From: Punica granatum
Lineage: Eukaryota; Streptophyta; Magnoliopsida; Myrtales; Lythraceae
Length of the DNA stretch: 64,000 nucleotides
Reading direction: 5' to 3'
NCBI RefSeq assembly: GCF_007655135.1
Contig: NC_045129.1
Span: 16,156,274-16,220,273, forward strand
Shown: piece after piece, positions 22,609 through 35,444 of the stretch
Position numbering within the stretch: the stretch's first letter is position 1
Layout: each line of letters begins with the position of its first letter
Made by a program: the position numbers and the translations under genes
Notes under the pieces: generated by a model
What the model was told of the DNA's origin: nothing
Seen by the model: only the letters and a program-made list of their open reading frames with translations
The model's database searches: none

Positions 22609-25600
22609 ACCGAGAAGTAAATTAAGGCAACGTGGCTCGAGGAGCCGGAGGTCGGTTCCAACTGGACCGACGAATAGCAAAAGAGTCGATCGACTCTCAA
22701 GACGGCCATGGGACGTTGTTTAATCGCGATTCATGCACCCGCTCCAAGTTGTCTTCGACATAGACACTACTTGGAGCAAGGCAATGACTCAGGGCTAGAC
22801 CCCATTCCGCACTCGGGTTACACGCACACGATGTGTATGGGGGCGTTGGACCCCGTGACTAATGGTTTGGGACGTTGGACCCCGTGCAAAGCGTATCCTA
22901 TGGGCTCGGGCTTGAACTGTGACAAAACAACAAGTAACAGATAAAAACAAATAAAAACAGACGAATACAGACAAGTGGTGTATTAAGCGCCGTGTTTACG
23001 TGATTTGCCAATTATGAACCGGAGTTACTTGGCAAGCAATTTTCTAGCTTGGACAAGCAAAAGAACATGCTAAAATGCGATGCTAATTCGGGTACATATG
23101 TGTGGGTTTATTTTAACTTGTTTTGTATAATGACAATGTGGGCTTTATAGATTATGTCAAGATGCGTGTTTTGACCCAAGATTTGGAACCTAGGGTTCTG
23201 CCTAATAATTTTCTAATGTTTGATTAAATCGAATGAATGGTTAGTAAGGTTTTGCACGTTTTATGACAGAGATATTGTGTCTAAGTACCTATGTCTACAC
23301 TAGGATGACAGAAACAGCTAGATCGGATGAAGAGGGCTATGCAAATGGAACTTGCACCTGAATGGACTGCCCTTCTTCACCTGTGAGTGGAAGTGTTTCA
23401 ATCACCCTAGCACCTGGGGTGTTGGTGGATCATAAATCGATGGTTATACCCTTGAACCAGTAAAATATGTGAAGTGCTTGTGAAAAATCGAGATCACATG
23501 ACACAGACTATTGAAAGTCGGTAGCCGGTGTCGACCGATCCCTTGTACCTATCGGAGTAGTGCCGACCTCGAAAGGGCCGAGAAAACGGTCGTTCCACCC
23601 ATGAGTGATCTAATGAACACTCGTACACCCCGACTTGAGCTGCCTCAAATCGGGCCCGGACTCGAGTTAAGGTGCACGAGTGTCCCCTAGATGCCCATGC
23701 TATGCCTATTACGTGTCACCGTGCTTTTTTAAAATTATGTGTTTGAAAATGGCATTCCCGACGGTTCGTGGACTGTCGACGCGATTACAAGTAAATGGCC
23801 GGTTTATGCGATTTACTTAAAACTGAGTGGTTTGTTTAGCCGAGTGACACGTCCCATTTCCCGTGTGTGAGAATTTTAATGATTATTACGGGATGCCTTG
23901 GATGTAGTGGTTTAACGAAAGCGATTTGTGACACGGGGTCCAAGACGGATCCTCAAAGGTCAAGAACACCCGGTCAATGATGGTCAATATGCTCTTGGAC
24001 CCTTGTGGGCACAAGATAGTCACCGATACCCAAACTCATGCAAATTATTTAAAACTGGCGCGTTTAACATGCGGTTTATCGGTAGATTAATGATGGAATG
24101 GAAAATGCGATCACACAAAATCCGAGAACCAACTTAAAAATGAAAGGGGAGGCCGCCCTTGACCCGAAAGGGGTCAAGGAGCTCTTGGCCACTATCATAA
24201 GAGGAAGGCCGAGAGTCACCTTGACCCGGCTCGAGTCTTGGATGGTCTCTTATCCCGACTTTTAGCATTTTTCTCGCATGCATCAAACAACAAACATGAT
24301 AATAACAAACATGTACAAGTCGGTGCCACCATGCTCTCGGGAAAACGCATATAAACATGCAAGCATGCACAAACATGATATTTAATTGAATCAATAAAAT
24401 GGCACCGACTCATGCAATGACAAAAATGTAAAACATAGGGAAATAAATAATTTCGGGAAAGAGGAAGCCACCCTTAGCTCAAGAGAGTCATAGAGGCTCT
24501 CGGCTACCTCCTTTAGAGAGGAAGCCGAGAGGCCTCCTTGGCTTTCCCGAGTCGGGTGGTCTTCTACGCCTGGATTTTAGCCTTTTCTCGTCATGCTACA
24601 TGCAATATTTTATTATATAAGTATAATAAACGAGATAACAACATGCATATACTCGGTCGTGGACCGCCTTATCACCCCATAAAACTCGAAAATTAAAAGT
24701 CGTGACTCCTCTAAAGGTTTGGAAGGTATTATACCTACACCACGAGGTAGAAATGAGTTGGGAAATGTCTCGAATGAAGGAGTAATAGCTCGGAAAAGAC
24801 CCGACTGAAAAACAGACACGATTGTGTAGAAAAACGGCCACGACTGCAAGGGGAGAAAGAAGCTGTTGTGGCCTTCGTGCATGGGCTCTTAGGAACGCTG
24901 AGGGACCCCTGGATGGTGCTAGAGGTGGCGCCTTAGCTAGTTCTCGAGCCTTGACCTCCTTGTCACGAGGAGAGTGAGGGTCGTGGGTGACCCGTTAAGG
25001 GGTGTTAGTACGACTCGCCTAAGTCGTGGAAGGAAGGAAACCGCCTAGAAACCAGAAAATGTCTAAGGAAACTATTTCTGTGTTGTGCTGGAACAGGTCT
25101 TTGGGAGCCTTCAATGGAGGAACTAATACCGGAAACAGACTCAGGAGGTCGAATACATGTGGGGTATGTAGTTTGTTTGAGGCTAAGGCAAGTTGGGTGG
25201 GTGGTCGTTGGAAAACGGTTGGTTTTCCGACAAAAGTGGCATTGTTCTGTGGCTGTTCTGGGCTGAGGTGCTGTTGTGCGAATTCTGGAATTGGAGAGGA
25301 GTTTGAGAGAGTTTTGAGTGAGAAAATGCTAGAGAGAAGTTGCAAGAGTGGAAGTCATTAAGTTGTCTTGAGTTTACGCATATATAGGGTGGCTTAATGG
25401 GCAAATTAGTGAAAATTAAGTGCAATTAGAGGGGAATTAGGAGAGGGCTGGTGTAAGAAGGATGGTTAGGGCGGGGAAATGGTCGAGTAGAGTGTAGGGG
25501 AAGTAAATGGGAAGTTGGTGGGTGCATGGGAAGGAATAGTGTGTAATAGGAGAAGTGTGGGGAAAGTTATGTAATTTGAAATTGAGGGGAATTCAACCGG

Positions 25601-26030
25601 TCAAAGGGGCTACTGTAGCTGGGCGAGGGCTGATTCGTCGGTCCCACACGGGTTGGAAGAGAGTCGGGAAAGCTCGGGTCTTGGTTGGTCACGCGTTCGA
25701 GCTCCGTGGCTCGAATGAGCGTCGAATTGGCAATGCGTGTGCGAAGACGATTCTAGCGAGTCTAATATTGATATGCTTTGCATAAAAGGATAAATGGATG
25801 GCCCGGAGACTCGGAAGCCGATTTTGCTCGATTTGGATGATTGGAGCAAATTTAACTATTTATGTCGCCTATTCGTGTATCTGCATGTTGTACTACTTGC
25901 ATTGGCGTGCTTTGAGCTTTAGGCAAAACAGTTGACTTGTCGGCCTTGGTTGAAGATCCGGAACCTGAGACGTCACGATGCCTATTCCTTGGTCTCGATG
26001 ACCCTTGGGTATGGCTTGTCTTCGGGTGCT
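22609..26030 (-). repeat. Tat/Ogre-like giant LTR, proximal part (right of Tekay insertion)
   Basis: The reverse complement matches the plus-strand LTR at 14989-20227 in collinear blocks. 23159-23225 (AGATTTGGAACCTAG...) matches about 19080-19140, and 25120-25340 (GAGGTCGAATACATG, GGAAAACGGTTG) matches about 16590-16810. With 7255-7990 it makes one LTR of roughly 4 kb or more in minus orientation, broken by the Tekay element. A degenerate GGGTGCTG block near 26020 may be its start. The upper edge is uncertain because the following LTR fragment adjoins it. Confidence 0.78.
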
Positions 26031-26484
26031 GTTAATTCGTTTGTGGAGTGGGAGTCCCAGGAGCCCCGTTAGAGGGGCCATCTACGAATGTTCGGGAGTG
26101 CCCTAACTCAGGTAGATGATTTTCGAAATGCGCCCGATTGACATCGGTCATTTTAGCATCATGAGGTATTTTTAGAGCCCATATTGGGTATATTCTGACA
26201 TTCCGGCGATGAATCGTACTATAGTGAGCTGGCTTATGTCGACCTGGGATCAGATGCCTGTCTGGTCTCTCCGGTTCCTTTCTGTGCTCTGTATGGATGC
26301 CTTGAGACTTCTTCTGTAGTCCATGCTTCATGATTGTGTAGTTGCCCTTGTTGACCCGACTGTGAATAGTAGTCTGAAATTTACCGGGCCCTATTCTGTT
26401 ATGCTTATCGGACCGTGGTTAGGTTTGCTGTTGGTATTCTCTTCTGGAGTCGATGGGCTAAAATGGGGTGCTGAAAGGCCGGAC

Positions 26485-27249
26485 CTAAGAGACCTAATTC
26501 GAGCAGCATCTGGCCTTATTCTAATGAAATAATGAAGACAAGTAATAATCTAAAAGTTACCTAGTCAACTAGCTAAAACTAGTAAAGATATACATCACTA
26601 GCTAGAAATAAGGAAACTGCCCAATATTGGAGAATTCTCTTGCCAACCTTCAAGTAACCCGCAAAGATATGATATGTAATCAAGGAAATGTTCCCTGGCC
26701 ATCCAAATTAAGACACCAACTGTATCTTCTTGCTTTGCACGCACATATAACTCGCATAGGAAAGAAATCATCACAATTTCCTTGTGTGAACTCCTTCCCT
26801 TGTGTGTCCGGCTATTCCCATGTTCGGTGTGATTCACTAAGGAAATGATCCCCAACAACCATATAGAAATGCTAGCATTCACATATGTTTGCCTAGGTTA
26901 GTGCGTCGATCTCGTCTTGGAAAGAATCACAATCCTTTTCTTGTGAGAGTTGTTCAGCTAAAACTCTCAGTTAATTTGAACATATCAGTCTAGTTAGAAG
27001 TTACCATAACCTCCTTCTTGAATAACCAACCCACCAGTGGCTGTCCAGATTGGGTAATGTTGCGGATCCTTTGTTGGGTCATCGAGTGCTCGATTTTGGA
27101 CCACTCCTTCACACATGCCCATTGCTTGTCCAATTTGTCGTGTCACGGGCCTCAAATTAAGTCCAAATTCGACCAATCAAGCTCGATCTTAAGTCACGTA
27201 CCTCACGGACCCCGTAATTACCATTGGGTGCGAAAAATAGGTCTAAACA
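26485..27249 (-). repeat. LTR fragment, second gypsy-like family (copy 1)
   Basis: Matches 50990-51924 in the same order. Shared blocks include CCGGACCTAAGAGA / CCGGACTTAGGAGA, CTCGCATAGGAAAGAAATCA / CTCACATAGGAAAAGATCA, GTCTTGGAAAG and the end GTGCGAAAAATAGGTCTAAACA-type sequence. On the minus strand the end reads as an LTR start, TGTTTAGACC. No coding sequence lies next to it, so it is a fragment or solo LTR. Positions 26030-26485 hold nothing I recognise. Confidence 0.7.
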
Positions 27250-28700
27250 GTGGCTTGATTGTTGTTTTAACATTTATTGGTTTTGTTATCAATTTCTTTG
27301 TTTTTCTTTTTCTGGTTATATTTTCAATTGTTTAAGAAATTATTATCTCAGTATAATTTGAACTTCTATGACTCTTATTCCACCTCATTTATGAAAAAGT
27401 ATTTTGATATCTAATGAGTACATAAGAGCTATATTTGAAAATCCAAATTTATTTCAACCGAAAAAAAATCCAAATTTATTTCTCTCTGTCTAGCCATTTG
27501 AGTTTCTTATAGTCGAGTTTTGTCTTCAAGATGTGCATAACTGAGAATATTATAGGTTCTTATTTTGTGATGAAAGAATTTTAAATGCTTAATTGTTGAA
27601 GACAACGGCTACCGACAACACCCTTTCTTTTTTGGTGTACGAACAAACACCTTTTTAGAATTTAGAAATGTGAGCCTTTGTGTAAAATCAACAACTTATT
27701 TTATCAAGTTAGACATAAGAATAATGCTTTGACCTCTCCCTTGACAAAGAAAAAAGGGTCATTTCTTTGTAAAAATCGGCTTAGTTATAATATGATATTA
27801 ATTCATAAATATCTTCATTGATAAATGTTGAAATTGATTAAAGTATGAGAGATACTTTCTTATGAAATGTGAACAGTTCTCATTTTAGCCAATCAAGTAT
27901 CAAGTATAAATGATGAAAGTTCAGCCTTAAGTGTTTGCTTTTACCGAGCTTGGGCTCCGATTAGCAAGTTTAGTCTTTAAGTGATAATTTTGTTGCTTGC
28001 AATTTGGCAATTTATTGCTTAACATATCATAGTAGATTAAGATTTAAATAATTACTTTAAACAAATTTTTCTGCCACAAAGTGCGAGTATAATACTAATA
28101 ATTTATTTATTTTAAATAAAAGTTCATAAAATGAATGGAATAATCTTATCTTTTTATGTAGAAAAGATGTAAAATTAATACAATCCAAATATTTTCTAAA
28201 ATTTTAAGTAATGAAAATTTTAAATCTTTTTTTATTCATTTGATAATACTAATCTTATTTTGTAAGTTTATAAATTAATAGAGTAAATTTTAATATGACA
28301 AATTTAACATTTTTCGTTCATCGTTATTTTGACGATCGTTAGAGAATTGATTATACTACTACAATCTAATTATATATTTTAAAAACTCTGCGCGGGTGAA
28401 ATGACCATTAACGTAAATGGGAGGAATCAATTAGAGGAGGCATTATAGTGAGAAATCTCCAAATACTATGAACTGCATTCTGCTCTAGAATTAAAATGAT
28501 GAGCATTTTGATATTCGATCTTGAGAAAAGGTCCACCAATTTTAAATTTTAGTGCGCATTCTTTGACATTTAAAAATTCAACAGGCTCCGATTAATTAAT
28601 AACAGACCAACTGATATTTTATTTTAATTCAGGTCTGTACTCGGTCGGCTCACTGAAGGTAACACTCACTTCAAAATCTAATATACATTGACATAATTGC
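27250..28700. other. AT-rich intergenic sequence upstream of the ASCC1-like gene
   Basis: No gene, repeat edge or RNA recognised. It is strongly AT-rich from about 27.3 to 28.6 kb. Confidence 0.5.
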
Positions 28701-28712
28701 CCCCTTGTCTAA

Positions 28713-28738
28713 CACGTGAGAAGCCTCGTTGGCACGTG
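28713..28738. promoter_or_regulatory. paired G-boxes (CACGTG) upstream of the ASCC1-like gene
   Basis: Two perfect CACGTG hexamers at 28713-28718 and 28733-28738, 20 bp apart (two helical turns), about 90 bp before a GA-rich sequence that may be the 5' UTR. CACGTG is the core bound by bZIP and bHLH factors. Their use here is an inference from position. Confidence 0.55.
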
Positions 28739-28794
28739 AGGGCTAACTTCGCGAGCATCCTCGTCATCTTTCTCGCTCGCTGGCTTCATTCCAT

Positions 28795-29500
28795 TAGGGA
28801 AGGGAAAGGGTAAAGGAAGGGGTCGATGAGGACCGAAGGAGGAGACGAAGACAGGCAGCTGCTTTGCTGTTGGAATGATAGCCAGCAGGGCCTCCTCTCT
28901 ATTCAGGTACAGTTACGACTTTCTTTCTTCCCCGACGCTCTGTCGGCTTCTCACCTTAGTCGAGCAAGCCATTACCAGAACTCTGTAGCTTCAAATTTCC
29001 ACTCCACTGTCACTGCTAATCGGTGGATATTCTCTCTTACTATGCAGGAGTTGATAAGATAAATTAGTCCCCTTTATTGTCTCTTGCTTCGTGTTTTTGC
29101 AGATTGAATCGTGTTTCAAGCTTTGCGAGCTCGTACGTGATATCAAGGCCCTTTCTTGATTTTCAGGTATTGATTGCTACGACCCCTTCCTCCGTAGCTT
29201 CTGCCCATATGCTTCTGGAATCTTGTGCTTCATGGTTGGAATAGGCAGAATTCTTGTTTTTCTTTCTGTTGTTTTACTGATGAATGCTTGAGTAGCTGCA
29301 TTAGCATGCAAATACATGATGGTTTTGGAGTTGCGGGGAGGACAATCATAACCCTTTTCCAAGATCATGGTTTTATGCCATTAATATATATATGAAAATC
29401 TTATGTATGAAAATCATTGACATCTAGGTTCTGTTAATTTCTGACACCAATTAGCCTATCACGACAGTGTACTTATCATGGTCTAAGCTTTGGTTCGAAG
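28795..29500 (+). other. probable 5' UTR region with introns, ASCC1-like gene
   Basis: A GA-rich stretch (28795-28860) and splice-like signals (CTATTCAG followed by GTACAG near 28905; TGCAG at 29098-29102; TTTTCAG followed by GTATTG near 29166) suggest one or more 5' UTR introns before the ATG at 29501. A short upstream frame from 28826 is open but has no recognisable domain. Exon edges cannot be fixed without transcripts. Confidence 0.4.
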
Positions 29501-32500
29501 ATGGGTGGTACTAAAGAATCATTCGGTTCGGCAGGGCAGATTAAGAAGCACAAGAAAGTCGACCTTGTTGGGAGATCGATTTCTGCTCAAGCTAGTACTC
29601 ATGAAGGTAGCACGTTGTTTCTTCTTTCTTCTCTCTCCTTTTTGTTTATTCAGTTTATCTACTTTGGAAATGAGTTTATATGTTATCTTGTTGTAGGATT
29701 ACTGTGTGGTTGGCTTGTTCATCATCGTTTTTAGATGGAACTGTGTTTAATCCTGTCTTGATCAGCTTTCTTGCTGACATGCCTGTTCCATTTTTGCTCG
29801 TCATTATTTGGAATTATAATGATGCACTTGCCACCGAGCCTCTCATCTCCTAAGCTGCAGAAAAGTCTTTCCTGGCATCAATTCTAGTAATTTTTGTAAA
29901 ACTTCATTGTGCCCTCAAACAATATGCTTGATAGTAGATCTATATCTGGTCTTAACTTACGTTTTTCTTGCCTATGTGTAGAGCTTGCAGTAAAAGATGA
30001 GATGATTGACTCTGAGGAAGGTAGTCAAGTTCAAGAAGTGCAAGGTAGCTTTCTCTGCCAGTGCCAACCTTGAATTTATTTGAGGGACCTAATAGGAAAC
30101 TGAAACAGAATATATGCGGTCGATTCAGTTGTCAGCTCTGGTACAGACATAGGCAGTGATACTACTCATGCAGACAATGAAATGGTCTCTTCTGAAAAGC
30201 ATTCTATTTCAGTTGAGGTAAAGTTCCATCAACCTTCTTTTTACCCTCCTTTTGTATGGCTTTTTCGCTTACAAAAGATGTCCTTTAGTATTCCTTTTTG
30301 TTGAGTTCTCTTTTTTTTGCTGGTCTTTTCAAAATGAAAGATATCTGTCGTGGAAAATTAGTGTCTGATGAAAAGAGAGATGAGGCTCCTTTATCTGTCA
30401 TTTGTCTAGTATTTCATATTTGTGGCATCATATGTCTGCAAGATTCTATAACCTTTTCTCTTGTCTTGAAAAGCTACCCTGCTTACCTCTCTCTTTATTG
30501 ATTGCAGCAGCATTGTATACTTGTTTGAGTTTGAATTTTATGATCTTCTTTAAGCGGGTAGCTCCACTTATTTTTCAAATAAGTACCCATAATATATCTA
30601 ACTTATTTGTTTACTGGTCAGGTTGGTTCATTAATGCGCTTCATCAAAGAAAAAGGGTATAAAACTCATCATGCACGAGTCATAGTGATCCGTTTCATGT
30701 GTTTAGTGCCTTATGATTTGATATACGCTTTCTCAGGGGATCTACTCAGAAAAAGATAGAGGAGGACATGGGAGTTAAGATTTTATTTCCTTCTTCAAAG
30801 GAGGACAGTATCGGTAATTCCATGGGCTCTATTATGCTTTTAATTTAGAGATTTTTCTGATTGAATTGCTTTTTTTGAAACCCCCAAATTAACATCACAT
30901 TTTACTTTTTCAATTCCGGTCTTTTAATAGCATTATATACTTGTCTATTTCAGTGATTGAAGGAAGTTCCGCTGATGGTGTAGCAAGAGCTTCAAAGAAA
31001 ATACAAGCTATAATTGATGAGGTAGGTGACTGGACATTCTTTTTTTTAAGTATAATAATTATAATGGTAATGATATGCTGCCTAAAAAGCATACTGTTTC
31101 TTCTATTGAAGCCATCTTAATTTACAGGTCAAAGATATACTTCAGTTGTATACTCTCCATGTAGCGTTTTCATTGAATTCTTTGCATAAAACATTTCACA
31201 CAATTGATTAGACAGCAATTCTGATATTGGAAGTTGGAACTAATTAACTACAGAATATTCAAAAGTTAAGTACTTCCATGACCTCCCAGCTTTGTAAGCT
31301 TTTCACATTTGTATGCTTGTAATCCTTGTTGGTTAAACATTGAATAATTGAAGTAAATTTGTTCTTTGTCATATTGCAGACAGTGCAAAGCCGAAGTCTG
31401 GATTATTCCCACTTCGTTTCGCTTCCTCTGGCAATACACCCCGAATTGGTAGACAAGCTCTTGCTGTTCCAGAAATGTATACTCGGAACTGATGGTTCCT
31501 CTGCAGATGTGATAGATACTGAGTCGAGTGAACATATCTCTGAAGGTGAAGATGGTGAAGGTAGTGACCAGCCGGTAAGTAATGTTGCAGTGAAGCTGAA
31601 TGTTGAAGATGGCCATGAACAAGTTAAGGTGGATATAACCCGCATTCCGCTTGTTAGTTACGCGCCGAAGGCAAAACCAAAGGCATCGGAGTCTTCCTCA
31701 TTATCTGGTCTGTAATTCCATGAAAATCCAAAGTTTTAACCAATTTCAATTTAATTGGATGAAGTGCAACTTGTTCTTTAGGTCAGCTTGATTGTGCAAC
31801 AGTACTTCCCATATTTTTGCTTGTCAGACTGAAAATTCTTTTGTTAATCGTTGACTCTAATTTATTGACTAACTACTAGAGAAATAACTATACTGATTAA
31901 AATGGTTGTTGGCATGATCATGGATTTTAACTATTATGCCTTAACAAGCATATTACTTCTAATCTTTCGGAATTTTCTAGTTTGCCTTTTGATTTACACC
32001 TTCGCTTGAGTTCGCATCCATGGCTAATTTTTTCATCCAATGAGACGCACATTTATGTATTTCTTCTTGTTTTTGCCTGATAGAAAACTTGATTCTTTTG
32101 TCAACTACCTCGAGGTAATTTGGCTTTAATTTCACCTTGTTCATTTTGACTAAGTTCAACTGCTTTTTTGTTGTTTTATAGAGTTGGGAATCGACGAGTC
32201 AATATTTATTAAACCCAAAACATTCCACCTTACTGTTCTTATGTTGAAGCTATGGAACAAAGAACGAGTTGCTTTGGCTACTGAGGTTTTGCAGGTACCT
32301 TTCTCTGATACAGGGACACATCGACTATAATTTTGTCTACTCAATTCTAAATCATTTGTTTTTTCATCCAGAGCATCTCCTCAAAAGTAATCGATGCATT
32401 GGATAATCGTCCTATCTTCATAAGGCTTAAAGGACTGGTAAGATTTCCTTGCATTTTGATGGTAGCTTAGGCATTAATATAATTCCCAGATATAAGAAAG

Positions 32501-33931
32501 AAGTTTTAGGCCAAAAAGGGTGAAAAACAAGAGGAATGTGCTTGTTGACTATCATTTGATAGTATATCAAGATGCAAAGCATGTTCTTGGTTCCTATCTC
32601 TTATTCCTACATCCATGCAAAAGCTAACAGTCTGACCTTGTAGGATTGTATGAAAGGTTCTTTAGCCAAAGCTCGTGTACTTTATGTGCCGGTGGGAGAA
32701 ATTGGTAGCGAGGGCCGACTCCTACGTGCTTGTCGTATCCTTATGTTCAAGGACCAGATGACGTTTCTGTTACAAGTTTCTGTCCTTAAGAATGAAAATG
32801 TGAAACATTTGCTCTCTGCTTTTCCTCTATTTGAATTCCTTTACATTTTACAGAAGTTATTATTAATGCATATACAGAAGCAGGACTTGTCCTTGAGAGA
32901 GATGCTAAGCAAACTTTAAAGGTATCTTAGCTTTCGAGCTTCACCATTTGATTCTTGAGCCTATTTGGCTATAATTGGTGAAATGCCAACTCTTAATTGA
33001 AAATTGTCTACTTGTCAGAAATTAGATACTCTTGATTTGTCTAAGGTGGATATGGTGCAGATGTACTGATGGCTCTTGTACATTATGAGACGATGCTAGT
33101 AGATATTTACTTGAAATTTTAGCAGAGTGTCAGAGATTTTCTGATCTTGTACCGTTCCTGCATATATTTTCTGAGAAAATGAGTGGTAGCTTTGTACTGT
33201 CATTTTCTGAAGTTTATGATCAGAAAACAATCCTCTTCGCTGTTTAGTGGTATTAGGAGAAGCTTATCTGGCATTGCTTTAATACATGTCATTTACCTAA
33301 AATTAGATCTTCTCCAGTGGGAGGTGACTTCTTCACCTAGCAAACTGACCTACCAAAAGACTAAAATGCTATCCTCCTATCATGTTCTTGGATCTTGGGT
33401 CTTGTTGGCCAATCATGAAAAGCTAAGACAAGAATGTGCTTTTCAAATGAACTTGAATTTAGTTCTGATAATTGTAGTTCATACACGGGTAACTGACTCC
33501 TTATCTCAATTACATGATGAGTCTGGCCAAAGTTCATCAAAACTAACCTTTGTTTGTTCTTGAAATTGCAGTTGCATGCCACTGTCATGAATGCAAGGCA
33601 CAGAAAATGGTGTCATACCTGCTCTCTTCTTTTAATTTTCTACCCGTATATGCTGTATCTATATTGTGTCCCATTTTTTGAGTTTGACATCATTCCTGCT
33701 GCAATCTTGATTGCATGATGTTCGCGGTATTTCAGGAAGAAGACAAAGACAAGGACTAAAATGGCCGACTCGTTTGATGCGCGAGGGATCTTCAAGCAGT
33801 ATGGATCTGAAGAGTGGGGTGACTATTTGATCCGTGAAGCTCACCTTTCACAAAGGTTTGTGTTTGATGACAATGGTTATTACCACCGTTGTGCTTCAAT
33901 ACCTTTTCCAGAAAGGATGCAGTTGGACTGA
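29501..33931 (+). CDS. ASCC1-like protein: KH domain plus 2H (AKAP7/LigT-type) phosphoesterase domain, 13 exons, 445 aa
   Basis: Exons by GT-AG sites and frame: 29501-29606, 29982-30044, 30129-30217, 30622-30656, 30737-30813, 30954-31021, 31380-31707, 32182-32294, 32372-32437, 32644-32734, 32854-32921, 33572-33609, 33736-33931 (TGA). Total 1338 nt, in frame throughout. Residues 1-86 are low-complexity and acidic. Residues about 87-146 form a KH RNA-binding domain (FIKEKGGSTQKKIEEDMG). Residues about 150-400 form the 2H domain, with both catalytic His motifs, HLT at 271-273 and HAT at 370-372. Animal ASCC1 is a subunit of the ASCC helicase complex in transcription and alkylation repair, and the 2H fold acts on RNA ends; the plant protein's substrate is not known to me. 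All splice sites are canonical, so the gene looks intact. Frames inside introns, such as 33183-33563, are not coding. Confidence 0.92.
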
Positions 33932-34465
33932 TCAACTTGAATGTGCATAGTAGACTTAATTTCTGGCATTAAACTTTTGCTTATTAGGTTTGCTTTTAGC
34001 ACTCCAGCTATCACTATATACATATATACGGAAGAACTATTCCTTGACTCGATTCTGTGAAGGCAAAGATAAAGTATGTGCAGCTTGTAGCTGTTGCCTT
34101 GTTGGGTGGTTGTATTTGTTTGTATGTGCTGTCAAGTTCATCAACAGCATTGACCTTTTCCTTTTCTCTTTTTTTTTTTTTTTAACACCACCCCCCACCC
34201 CACTGGCTGGGGCGGGGGGCAAAATCAAGAGGTGTAGGGATCGGAGCATAAGTACTATGTAGTGAAAAGGAATTGGCTATGGATATTCCTTTTAGATACA
34301 AGTAAGGCTCATTTGCCTAATAGAGGATGCGGAATGACAATAAATGGATACGGGAAGTCTTATCAAGAAGAATCAAACTAGTAAAGATAAATGCAAGAGC
34401 TTTTTATTTTAGGTTAAAAGAGTAAAGGCAAGTTCCTGTGCACTGAATTTTTTTCTGAACGGTTA
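33932..34465. other. 3' flank of the ASCC1-like gene
   Basis: The likely 3' UTR starts here. A T-rich run followed by a C-rich then G-rich stretch lies at about 34165-34220. No gene recognised. Confidence 0.5.
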
Positions 34466-35444
34466 GACTATCTCCATCCTCATTTCTCTTGAGTCTCTTC
34501 GACTCCACACTGTCATATAAGCGTCATGTCAAGCAGGAATCAACTCAATAAATTGAGTTTTAAAGTTAAGTAAACTTGAGTTTTGATTTTAATTTGGTTG
34601 TAATGATTGTGTTGTTGAATTATGAGAAAAAGTAATAAATAGTTAAGAGAAAGTGATGATTGTGTAATGATTATGTTGTTGAATTATTGAAAAAGTAATG
34701 TATAGTTGAGAGGATTTAATATTAAAAATTAAATTGAGTATAATGGAGTTGTATGTGGATTTATATATGGGGCTCATCTTTTTGAATTGGAAGAGTTGAT
34801 TTTTATTGTGTAATGAATAAGTTAAAATTAGAGTTAAAATTTTAAAATTAGATTGCAAAATTAAACGGGATATGAGAGACTCACTACTCAAGTTAGTCTT
34901 TGATTTTAAATCTTTGATGGGGGCCACATACATATTTATATTCATTAATGAATATAACTTAAAATAATTAAAATTAATTAACTAATAAATTTTAATTAAT
35001 ATAATTAATATGTAATAATATTAATTATTAATTAATAAATTGTAATATCAATTAAATAATTAATTATGAATAAGTACTAAAATTGATAAAATAATTTGAA
35101 AATTACATGAAAAAAAGAGCAACGGAAAGAAAATGACACGGAACAACAAGAAGAAAATTACAAAAGCAAAGGGAAAAAAATACACGAAGTACGAGAAAAT
35201 AAATTTAGTTGATATTGCTAGTAATTTCAAGTTGTCAAATATGTCCCACCAAGTTCGTCTGTAGTTGTCGATGATGTTTTCTATCCTGAATTCGGATATT
35301 TTCCTCATACGGAGCAAATCTTTGCTCCCCTCTCTGAACTGATGGTGAGCCTGTGATGGGGGATCATCGTACTCCGAGCGTGGATCGAAGTTGACATTAT
35401 AGGGACAAGATATAGAAATTTCTAATAGGTTAGATGAAATCTCC

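Noticed and set aside
28826..29062. Upstream 78-codon frame as the true N-terminus of the ASCC1-like gene
   Set aside because: It ends in stop before 29501, splice-like signals break it, and its residues match no domain. MGGTKESFG at 29501 is the simpler start.
33019..33060. Extra exon (KLDTLDLSKVDMVQ) in the ASCC1-like gene
   Set aside because: It has an acceptor-like start but no GT donor follows, and exons 11 and 12 join directly to give the expected HAT motif context.
33183..33563. 126-codon open frame as a separate gene
   Set aside because: It lies inside intron 11 (32922-33571) of the ASCC1-like gene, has no known motif, and the flanking exons join in frame without it.
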